NCBI GenBank assembly: GCA_947561395.2
Contig: OX387192.1
Span: forward strand, 5,456,001-5,520,000
DNA: 64,000 bases
Direction: 5' to 3'
Source: Buxus sempervirens
Lineage: Eukaryota; Streptophyta; Magnoliopsida; Buxales; Buxaceae
Shown one piece after another: positions 44,501-53,842 of this stretch (positions within the stretch are counted from its first letter, which is position 1; each line of letters begins with the position of its first letter). The translations under genes were made by a program, and so were the position numbers. The notes under the pieces are model-generated. The model saw only the letters and a program-made list of their open reading frames with translations, had not been told where the DNA came from and ran no database searches.

Positions 44501-47500
44501 ATATGATGTTATGGATGTTTGTTGCTCATGCTGATTTAGGAACAGGGCTTTGAAATTGCAATAGTATGTTATTTGCTTTATTGTTCTTATTCATTATTCT
44601 TTTGCAGGCTAAGCCTGGCAAACACTTGTGGGTAGGTGGAATTGGTCCATCTATTGCAAAGGAGCAGCTGGAAGATGAGTTTCTGAAATTTGGAAAAATT
44701 GAGGACTTCAAATTTCTTCCAGATCGTAATTCCGCTCTTGTTGACTATTATAGATTAGAAGACGCTGCAGCAGCATTGAAAAATATGAATGGGAAGCGTC
44801 TAGGTGGTGAACAAATTCGTGTTGATTATCTGAGATCTCAACCTTTAAGAAGAGTAAGTAAATTATTCAAGAGTTTGGAATTTTTTTAAAGCTTCTATAG
44901 ATTTAGATGCAATAAATAAATCTAGTTGTTATCAGGTAGACAAGATTCTGGTCTGCAATGTGAAGTGGAAACTACAATTCTTTCGTGTGTTTTGGTGGCC
45001 GCTAGCCACCACATAGTAATTAGTATCATTTTTAATGTGTTATATCCTCAGTTGAAATGATTCTGGCCATCAATCATTTGAATGACATCTCAATGCTTTT
45101 GGCCATTTTCAAACTTTTTATCCTAAAAATAGAGATGTTAGAGATGCAAGGTTTAACAATCTGCTATATTGATCTTGGTATGATAATTTAGTCTTGAAGC
45201 ATTGTCAGTCTGTTTTATTCTTGTTTGCAATATGAAACTTTTTACAATAAAGCCAACTTTAGATCTTGGATTTTTGTCAGGTTGAGAACTGTTATTGTTT
45301 TATTAGTTGGTGTATGTTTTATTAATGTGTAGTCGGTTGACTCGGTTCCAATATTTAGATCATGGTGAAGCATGTGATAGATGTAGTTTTCCTTATCCCG
45401 TATCCCTTATCCCTTATCTTACCATTTTTGGCTTTGCCTTACTTCTTCAATTGTGTCAGCAAGAAAATTGGTCTGACTTCCATGAATCGAGGGATGGACA
45501 TTTAAACAATAGGAGGGGCATGGGAACTGGAGAACCGCTATGGATGCCACCAGACTCGGCAAGAAATTTCCCTGAGGCATCACAATTTGGGCTTAAAAGG
45601 CATATGGTAAATTCTCGTGCCAACTTCTTGTTTCACAAAAATTGAATGTAACTTGTTTTCTTAGTTTTTCCCCATGTGTGAAAGACATTATGTGAAGCAG
45701 GTGGCTGCATCATGTATGTGCAGCTTGCTAGTATGTACTATATCCATGTGGGTGTCCAATCACTTGTTGGGTATGATCCTCTGAAGAATTTGAGGTCTGT
45801 GAATTTTTTTGGACATCTTTGTGGTACAGGTGGTCTTTTGCATTCAATATAGCCAGTGCAGCTTACTGAATCTGATATTTTCTTCACATTCGAAAGGAAT
45901 TTGTCGTAGATACATTTTTCAACCGGGTTTAACTATCTGACATTATCCTTGTTTCAATGTTGCTACAGCCACCTCAACCGGTTGGAGGGCGAAGAGGAGA
46001 AGGACAACCAAGTAATATTTTGTGGATAGGATATCCTCCATCAGTTCAGATTGATGAGCAGATGCTTCATAATGCAATGATCCTGTTTGGTGAAATAGAA
46101 AGAATCAAGAGTTTTCCGTCACGGCATTATTCATTTGTAGAGTTCAGAAGCATTGATGAAGCTCGGCGAGCCAAGGAAGGCCTGCAGGGACGTCTTTTTA
46201 ATGATCCTAGAATACAGATATTGTTTTCAAGTAGTGAACTTGCCCCAGGGAAAGAGAGCCCAGTATTTTATCCAGGGATTAAAGGACCAAGACCCGAAAT
46301 GTTCTTTAACGAACCTCCTTTTGGACTTGGACCTGTAGACTTCAGTCACAGTCGTCCAATGGCACCAAGCAACTTTACTGGACCTTTACCTCCCAATGCC
46401 ATGGCTGGTAATATGATGATGAGGCCTTTTGGCCCTCAAGGTGTTTTTGATCCACTTATCTCGGCTGCAGAGTTGAATGATTTGGCTGGACGCAATAATT
46501 TCCCTGATGCTAATCTTAACAATCCAATGGGTCCAAATTGGAGAAGGTTGTCACCATCTGCACCTGGTATGGTTTCTTCGCCTTCATCAGGCATGCGACC
46601 ACCGATCGGGTCGATGCCCAATACATGGGATGGATTTGACAACCAATTTCAGAGGGAATCTAAGCGATCAAGGATTGATGGCCCTTCAACAATTGATGAT
46701 GCACCCTTTCCTCTGAGAAAGATGGATAATCAGGGGATCATGGGAGAACAACTATATGGGTATGGCCCACAACATGACAGAGGTGCTCCAGGTCCTTTTG
46801 CTGGTGCACATGGTCAGGGTCGCCACAGTCCAGGAGGTTCAAGGGTCTCAAGTGGGGGACCAACTGGTCAGGGTATTCCTGATAATGATTATTGTTGGCG
46901 TGGTGTTATTGCTAAAGGTGGAACTCCAGTTTGTCATGCTCGCTGTGTACCCATAGGAAAGGGGATCGAGGCTCAGCTGTAAGCAAACTTTTCTATTCAT
47001 GCTATTGCATCTGTGATTTTGATTGTCTGTTACTTTACTGTGATGAAATACTGAAAATCTGTGTCTAGACACTTCGATGCATTTGATATACATATGTTTG
47101 GTTTGAAGTATAGCATCTGATGTGTCCAATCTAAAAGATATCTTAGGAGGAGATACTTTTCCAGTAGTCCTCACAGTATAATTATATATGGTCAACATTT
47201 TATGCAGAAGATTTTCTTGGTTCAACCTTTTTCTCTCTCTCCTCCCTGTTTATGTTGATGTTGACTTACTGTTTTGCAGTCCTCAAGTTGTAAATTGCTC
47301 AGCAAGAACAGGATTGGATATGCTAACGAAACACTATGCGGAGGCCAATGGTTTTGATATTGCATTCTTCTTGCCAGATAGTGAAGATGATTTTGCTTCA
47401 TACACAGAGTTTCTTCGCTACTTAGGTGCAAAGAATCGTGCTGGTGTAGCAAAGTTTGAAGATGGAACCACACTATTTTTGGTGCCACCATCTGATTTTT

Positions 47501-48690
47501 TAACGAAGGTTTTGAATGTTTCGGGTCCTGAACGTCTGTATGGTGTTGTTCTCAAGTTGCCACAACATATCCCAAGTAGTGCATCTGTCCAGCAACAGCA
47601 ACCACAGTACATTGATAGGCAGCAGCTGCCTTCTTTGCAAACTGATTATGGTTTAATTTCCCAGAAGGAGGATTCAGTTTACAATAGGGCAATGCATGAG
47701 GAGTCAATGCATCAAACCCAGAAACTGCTCTTGCCACCTTCTGATGAGTCCCACTCCCTGCAATCTGTTCCTCAAGATTATGCAAATAATCCTGCTGCAC
47801 CACCCCAGGCTGGAGTGTCTCTGACACCTGAACTTATTGCTACCCTTGCTGCTTTAATACCAGGCAACATGCAGTCTTCTACTCCATCCAGTGGCCAATT
47901 ATCATTAGGGTCTTCTTCTGTAAGGCCATCATTTCCTGCTTCTGTAACACCAGATAAAGTAACATCATCACTTGGATGGAGACAAGAACATCAAGGCATC
48001 GCTAGTAGTTCTCTCCAGCATTTAAGGGATGATCAAGCAGGTCATCCATCCCAACAATTGGGCCACCAAATGAATACTCAGGCACCAGTTTTATCCCAAT
48101 TTCAGGCTTATACTGGTTTATCACATGCAGATCACTCTGCACAAACACCCCTCAGTGGTGTACAAATTCAAGACCCATCTTTCAACCTGTCACAGCATGG
48201 TTCATCTGCTAGACCATTGAATACCTTTGTAATGCCTTCCCAAAGTGGACAGTTTACAGTTCCACAGCAAGCCAACCAGCAATATCAACTTGAAAATTCT
48301 CAGAGTGCTCAGAATGGCTATGCAATGGTAACAACAAGTGATGCAACTGGATTATTGCATTCACCTGCTTTTCAGCAAAATAAGTCCCCTGTTACCTCAT
48401 CTACTCAGGTTCAGGGGCTTCAGGGAGTGAATCTATCGCAATCTGGAACGCAATTAGGAGCTGATAAGTTGAATGCAGAGCTTCCAAATCAGGTACAACA
48501 ACTGCAGACTGCTCTAGCCAGTGCTGGAGCCAGTGCTGGTCAGGGAACATCAGAAGGAGAGGTAGATAAGAACCAGCGCTATCAATCAACTCTGCAGTTT
48601 GCAGCTAGCCTTCTGCTTCAGATACAACAGCAGCAGCAGCAGCAGCAAACAAATGCACAAGCAATGCAAGGTGCTGGTAATCAGCAATAG
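35585..48690 (+). CDS. FPA: Flowering-time RNA-binding protein FPA (three RRMs, SPOC)
   Basis: Coding exons are 35585-35896, 44608-44853, 45460-45606, 45969-46978 and 47280-48690 (3126 nt, 1041 aa plus stop), all with GT/AG borders and consistent phase. RRM1 lies at about residues 30-103 ([14 protein letters not shown]). RRM2 is at 108-180 ([14 protein letters not shown]). RRM3 is at 250-322 ([14 protein letters not shown]). The SPOC domain, about 545-670, spans the last junction ([19 protein letters not shown], then [27 protein letters not shown] and [10 protein letters not shown]). The C-terminal part is Q/S-rich and ends in [19 protein letters not shown]. In Arabidopsis FPA is a nuclear spen-family protein that promotes flowering by lowering FLC and directs alternative polyadenylation. 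Arabidopsis FPA is about 900 aa, so this one has a longer Q-rich tail. No breaks are seen. Confidence 0.96.
36189..36194 (+). promoter_or_regulatory. FPA: Candidate intronic polyadenylation signal
   Basis: AATAAA, about 290 nt inside intron 1, is followed by T-rich and A-rich DNA. Reading exon 1 straight into the intron stays open until a TAA at 36062, giving a 159-aa product with RRM1 only. This position suits the known FPA autoregulatory short transcript. It is inference, because plant signals are loose. Confidence 0.4.
38890..39200 (+). pseudogene. L1 LINE 3' fragment in FPA intron 1
   Basis: The encoded [15 protein letters not shown] stretch matches the end of a plant LINE RNase H (ANELADGLAKEG-type motif). 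It is followed by the LINE-like 3' tail with TTTTGTACTTTTGCTTTGTC and TATTCTCCCC words. This is a 5'-truncated dead copy. Confidence 0.6.
39047..39540. repeat. 238-bp tandem duplication of a LINE tail
   Basis: Unit 1 (39047-39284) and unit 2 (39285-39519) share TCTAGAATAGAGTGAAAATA, TTAAAAGAAAATCTGGA and GAAGGATCCGA words at equal spacing. A start of a third unit (GGATGCCATATTCATG) follows at about 39520. The copies have diverged moderately. Confidence 0.8.
41945..42160 (-). mobile_element. SINE-like element in FPA intron 1
   Basis: On the minus strand, CACTAGGGTTGCCCAGTTGG at the start resembles a tRNA A box. About 30 bp on is a weak B-box-like GGTATGAACTGTAAACCC. The body then has GTGGGTGGATTCATGTATC and GGGTTTACTTTCC words like plant Au-type SINEs. 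No target duplication was confirmed. Confidence 0.35.
43930..44080 (+). pseudogene. RTE-type LINE tail fragment in FPA intron 1
   Basis: ATGGAATCAGTTAGAAAG, then TATTTTGACAGG and GCTGACCCTTACTAGTTGGG match the order of the RTE C-terminal end (W.E..RKD, FDR, ADPT..GWD) at nucleotide level. It is heavily decayed. Confidence 0.45.
48625..48648 (+). repeat. FPA: CAG repeat near the FPA C-terminus
   Basis: A CAA/CAG run encodes eight glutamines in [13 protein letters not shown]. It is a likely length polymorphism between alleles. Confidence 0.85.
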
Positions 48691-51150
48691 AACTGCATTA
48701 TACCAGGTAACTTTTCTCCCTGATATCTTTGTTTCTTAAGTTTATTTTCTAGAAGAAAGTCTGAATTTTTTTTTCAGAAGTGGGAAATTTACTTGAATTA
48801 TTTGTGTGGCAAGGTTTTTTCTTATTTAAATTTTTTTTTTTAAACTTTTAATAGATGCTTGCAGATAAGATAACGTACTTATATTTGTTCTTATTTGTGT
48901 TCTGATGATTGCTCATGTAAATCTAATGGAGTGCCATGTCTAAGAGATTGCTCATGTTTTTTTATGTACCTTAGGTACCTGTAGAAGAGCTATGTATAAA
49001 AATAGATACTCAGATTAAAAAATTATAGAGCTACATTTCCTTTCATGGTTCCTTTGATTATTGTAACAATTGGTTGGGAATGTGGTTTTAAATACAATTT
49101 CAAGGAAAGTATCAAACCTTTGGAATAAGAAAACTTCTGTTGAGAGAAATTTTACTATTTCATGACATTCTCTATAAAAAATATTAAAAAAAAAAATTTT
49201 CAGGATAAATGAAATATCTATACAAAGAAAATTTTGTTAAATTGTGGGAAAAATTAACAATCATGGTTGTAGGTATCAGAGAGATGAATGATTAGATGTT
49301 GTTTTGTAGTGTTTGGAAGGGAAGAATATAGAATTTTGGCTGTATGTGCGAGAAGGGATAAGATGGACAGGTGGCTACAGAGGTATTATGGCATAGGCAA
49401 AGAAATAATACTGAACTATTATGGCATAAGAAAAAAACTAGTAGTACATATTGAAAAGAGAACAAGAAGTGACAATCGAATAAAATTTGTTGTGTTGGAA
49501 TAAGCGAATCACAGTCCACCACTTCCCAGCGACTCTGTCAACCATCATATTGGTATATCTGAGTGGAAAAAATTTCATCTGCTAGTATGTATTCCCAACC
49601 TAACAGATTGCACAAGCTTCAAATAGAGTGACTGATGACCAGTAGCCATGATAGATGGCTGATCTACATTTCTTTTAATCTTGTCACAATGGTCAAAATC
49701 TCTGCTCTCACTTCATTCAATTTCCAAATGGAACGAGAAAGGCAAGCATAAAATATCCTGAAGAGTCCCTAAAAACACCTTACGTAAATAAATTCAGTCA
49801 AAACTAAGCTTCTTAAACCCTTTGTTGGGAACTGCCAGCTTACTAGACAAAAATCATTCTCCAAGTTCTAGAAGACAATTTACTTCCAAAATTTAGATCT
49901 CTTCTTGCATTTTCCAGACCCAATTGACTTCGAACTTCATGGTTGAGATAATTTTGGCAAGTAAACACTTATGGGGTATTTGAAGCAAGTCGTCATTTGG
50001 GTTTTAAAGATGATGGCTTACTGAGAAAGAAGTGAACTGTTGGAATATAATATAATCACCGTGTTTACTTGTAGTGTTATACAATTTTTGTGTATCATTA
50101 TTGTAAAATATGGTAATTTCAATCCTCAAAATATTTAGTTGGATCCTTCCCCAAGTATTTACTGGAATTTCAAGGAAAAAGTCAATTTAGCTGACAAGAT
50201 TGAACAAGTCTTTGACTTCTGATTTTGATCCATAGTTACAAGTTTTATTCATAGTAACTTGGTGATTGATCTATGACTTGCATGATTGCATCTACTTTCA
50301 TCATGTCTTATGTGAAGCAAATGATTTGAATGTTAGGTCACAAGTACTCTTTGACTTTTTAACTAGTGATCATCCAAACCTGCTTGCTTTTGTGCATTCT
50401 GTTTATGTTGTGCTCTCATCCTCTCTAGAAAAACCGTTCAGAAAATAGTTCATTCAATATAATCAAACTCTAAAGTCATTTTATGGAGCAAACATTTTTT
50501 CTCCATTTATGAGTGTGATACCACAAAAGGCTTGTGAACTAATGTGTTTTAGGATTGATGAGTCCATGTTAAGACACTTTTTTGCCAATTAGAAGGAATT
50601 CATGTTATCTGGGCATCATTGAATATAATGTGAAAGCCTTCTGCTAGATGAAGTTCTAGCAGATTAATTTTGATGTTATAGTATCAAGACTTTGTAATTT
50701 ATCCATCAATACGATGGATTAAAGTGTTCGATGATTTGGAGTTGGATCATCAGGCCCAGGTTGTGATTGAACCCTTTCTGGACACGAGACATATTTGGTG
50801 ATCCAGGAGCTCTTTTTACAGGGTTATGTCTGCCCTGAGTAGATTGGTGAAAAGTAGATTTGGAGTTTCCATGATTTGTAACTGAAAAGTAGCTGATGAT
50901 TGCTACTTATTTAATCTACCAGACTTTTATGGGCTTTAAGTAACCCATATTTCTTGATAGAAGGTGTTGTATTCTTGGGGGACTGTTGAGCCAAATTTTG
51001 TGTAGAAACTGAAATATTATAAGGTTATTGATATCCATTATGATATTGATGGATCTTGAGTACTGTATGGTAGAGTAGATAACCGCACTGAATATCTCAG
51101 GGTCTTATGTGGCTTATTCCTAGGATCTTATTTGGCTGATCAATTTGAGA
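48691..51150 (+). other. FPA 3' flank: short 3' UTR piece and a possible 3' UTR intron
   Basis: After the stop, 16 nt of 3' UTR lead to a good donor ATACCAG/GTAACTTTTC (48706/48707), so the 3' UTR may be spliced. One candidate downstream acceptor is TTCATAG at 53647. If no splicing occurs, polyadenylation could follow in the next few hundred bases. I see no other gene in this stretch. Confidence 0.4.
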
Positions 51151-51179
51151 AATTCTTTCAATGAAAACTGAGTTCCATG

Positions 51180-51700
51180 CAGAAGATGAGCTTGTTCTAA
51201 GGTTTTGTGTGATAAGCGTGTTCCACTTAAATTAAAGGGTAAATTTTATAAGATAACAATTAGACCGGCTATGTTTTATGGTGTAGAATGTTGGACGGCA
51301 AAAAATCAACGTATTCAGAAGATGAGTGTTACAGAGATGAGGATGTTAAGATGGACTGGTGGCAAAACTAAGAAAGACAAAATAAGAAATGAAGACATTT
51401 GAAAGTTGTTAGGCATAACATACATTAGAGATAAAATGGAAGAAAGTAGGTTAAGGTGGTTTGGTCATATAAGGCGAAGACCTAAAGATGCACTTGTTAG
51501 GTGTGGGAGTATGCAGATTGAAGGGCCTAAGCAAGCAAGAGGGAGACCTAAAAAGACATGGATAGAGTCTATAAAACAGGATTTACAGAAAAATAAATTA
51601 CTGGAAAATATGATTTTTGATAGAGTAGGATTGAGAGACAAGATTCGTGTCATCGACCCCACTTAGATGGGAACTGGCTTATGATGAAGCTGATGATATT
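51180..51700 (+). pseudogene. RTE-clade LINE, C-terminal fragment
   Basis: It encodes CDKRVPLKLKGKFYKITIRP, FYGVECWTAKNQRIQKMSV, MRMLRWTGG and then SRLRWFGHIRRRP, KQARGRPKKTW and RVIDPT, the typical C-terminal end of plant RTE LINEs. A TGA near 51400 separates two open parts in the same frame. The 5' part (endonuclease, RT core) is missing. The end TGATGAAGCTGATGAT resembles the short 3' repeats of RTE elements. Confidence 0.85.
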
Positions 51701-53134
51701 CCTCCTTATGAAATAAGTGGAGAGGTGATTTGGGTGCAAAATCTGAAGAATGTATGAGTGGATGCTACATTTGTTTTTATGGAGAAATAACAGTTGTTAT
51801 TTTGGCAAAAAAATTTTTGATTCAAATGTCAAGATCATTGTTTTGTTGTTATGTTATGCTGTTCTTTGATGGCTTGCTTTGTTTTCAAATAAAATTATAG
51901 GATCCTTTTTCAAGATTTCTAGATGATTTGATCTCTAGTGGTTTAAATCATAGGATTCTTTTTGTGATTAGAAGTGATGATCAGTGAGAGGTTTTTGGTC
52001 TGTCATAAAGTAGAATGTCAGGGGGAAAAAAAGGGTGCCTTCTCAGTGACGTATTAGTGCTGTTTAAACTTCAATGTTTATGAGATCTCCCTCTGAGCAA
52101 TTATTATTCTGACAGTGGTAAAATGGTGCCAAAGTGTGGAGGTTTTCAGGGTCCAGTGTCATTAAAAAGAGAAGCCAAGTCCAGTAATTTTGTTGTTTAG
52201 ATTCAGGTTAATGAAATGCATAAAAAATAAACAAAGGACTGAAGTTTTGGATTTCTAATGTTGCTCAAAGGCCAAAGGTCATCCAAGTTAACTTATTGGC
52301 CCGTACGGCCGGAGCAACTCATATGAAAGTCCTTAAATTAAAAACTGTGTGAGATTAGCTAGCTCTCTTTAGCTTATTAAGTTTTGATTTTTGTACTTGT
52401 CTCTGTCATTTCTAGTGTTCTATGAATTTAATGTCCTTGGATTGTTGGTTTCCTTATTTTTGCCCTTTTTTATTTTTATTTTGGGTTATTTGTTGTTGAT
52501 GCAAGAATGAATGTTCACACACCCTGCTATTAACAGGCATTATTTATAGGATCTGTTGCTGATAATTTTTTTATGGCACCTCTTGTTGGATATTTTCTGC
52601 TAATATGCTTCAACTATTTTTCATATCAAAAAAATATGCTTCAACTATTTTTGCATAGAATGTTATGAATCTTGTACGTTATTCTGTTTAGCTCACTCTT
52701 GCATGGTATATGCATTTATTTTTATCGTTATAATGGACATATACATCTACTTGTTACATAAGATGGTCTTTATGTCAACTTCATGTAATGAGGAACTGTA
52801 ATTACATTATATGCTGGAAGAATGTGTTCTATGTTTTTGAATAAACATGTTGGGAGTTAAATAACTTGTATATCTAATTATAATGATAACAATTAGGTTC
52901 ACAAGTGTATGGACTTCCATAGCCTGTGGTATACAAACAAAATATCAATAAAAAAAATAACCCTTGATTGACATTATGACTATTGTAAGGCTGAGTTATC
53001 GAAATAACTTGTTCACTACAACGTTAGTACCCCCGTATCTGAGATATTAGGATTATTATGTGAGAGCTTCGTATTGGCTTGGACTAGTTCACCTTACTGT
53101 CGCTAAATTAAGCCCAAAAATTGGAGCAAATAGA
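51701..53134. other. Intergenic or intronic, no gene seen
   Basis: The sequence is AT-rich with only chance frames. It would be intron if the FPA 3' UTR is spliced to 53648. Confidence 0.5.
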
Positions 53135-53440
53135 AAACACGATACATGTTTTCAGTATAAAAATTACAGCTAGTATAAAAAATGACAGAAAAGAAACCTA
53201 AATTTGAGTGTTAGTTTTATACCTTCTTCATGTTGCATTTTGGTGTTAAAATCAAGTCGATTCTGTGTGTCTATCCAGTTCTGCTCATGCAAAAACATGA
53301 TATATATTTTCAGTATAAAAATTACCACTAGTATAAAAAATGATGCCAAAGAAACCTAAATTTTTGTTACTTCGATGCCTTCATGCCGCATGTTGGTGTT
53401 AAAGCAAGTCAATTCTGTGTGTGTATCCAGTTCTGCACTC
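53135..53440. repeat. Tandem duplication of about 155 bp
   Basis: Copies at about 53135-53290 and 53291-53440 share TTTTCAGTATAAAAATTAC, CTAGTATAAAAAATGA, AAGAAACCTAAATTT, TTGGTGTTAAA, AATTCTGTGTG or GATTCTGTGTG, and TATCCAGTTCTGC, in the same order. Confidence 0.85.
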
Positions 53441-53647
53441 ATTCGCCCTGTAATAAATTTGAAGGGGTTTTCTTGGATCATTCAATTCTTCGTTTTCCTC
53501 AGAATCCAGTAAAAGCTTCTTCCAAAACTCAGCCCTTTCGTTCCGCGTGTCTTATTAAGTCCTTCCTTTAAATCAATGTCCTAGTTGCAAATTTTTTAGA
53601 ACCCTGTTGTGCTTATTCAAGTTACAACAGATCATCTTCTTTCATAG

Positions 53648-53842
53648 GTCAGTTCCCACCAAAGTGGGGAGTCACAGAGACCATATCGCCTGGACCCTCT
53701 CGCTGGAAGATCTGCTGGTCCAACGGCAATGCATGTGTCCACATCAGCCTCACATACCTATGTGGACAAATACATTGCAGTTGGACCAGCAGATCTTCCA
53801 GCCTACGGCTCCAGCAGATTTCAAGTCGGAGTCACATTACAA
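53648..53842 (+). other. Possible 3'-terminal exon with a 64-codon open frame
   Basis: A TTCTTTCATAG acceptor precedes 53648, and from there an open frame (VSSHQSGESQRPYRLDPLAG..., ending VGVTLQQ) runs to a TAA at 53840. The segment is more GC-rich than its surroundings. I do not recognise the peptide, and a 64-codon open frame can arise by chance. It may be the spliced 3' UTR exon of FPA, the last exon of an unknown gene, or non-coding. It contains the foldback at 53704-53800. Confidence 0.3.
53704..53800. ncRNA. 97-nt near-perfect foldback, candidate small-RNA precursor
   Basis: Arms 53704-53744 and 53760-53800 are 41 nt each and pair at 38 positions around a 15-nt loop. The outer 21 nt pair perfectly: TGGAAGATCTGCTGGTCCAA plus C against G plus TTGGACCAGCAGATCTTCCA. 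Size, loop and pairing resemble a young plant miRNA hairpin. I do not recognise the arm as a known miRNA family. Other explanations are a recent inverted duplication or a structured mRNA element. Confidence 0.5.

Larger units (their letters stand above)
35897..44607 (+). other. FPA: FPA intron 1 (8.7 kb) with TE remnants
   Basis: The donor CGACCG/GTTCGT and acceptor TTTTGCAG/GCTAAG give a phase-0 junction joining FARP to AKPGKHLWV, as in other FPA proteins. The intron holds an L1 fragment (38890-39200), a 238-bp tandem duplication (39047-39519), a SINE-like piece (41945-42160) and an RTE fragment (43930-44080). The other open frames inside it show no domains. Arabidopsis FPA limits its own expression by early 3'-end formation within intron 1, so the intron's size and content may matter for regulation. 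Confidence 0.9.

Noticed and set aside
46848-47225. Minus-strand ORF over the FPA SPOC junction
   Set aside because: It is a shadow of FPA exon 4 and intron 4. FPA exons on the plus strand are fully supported.
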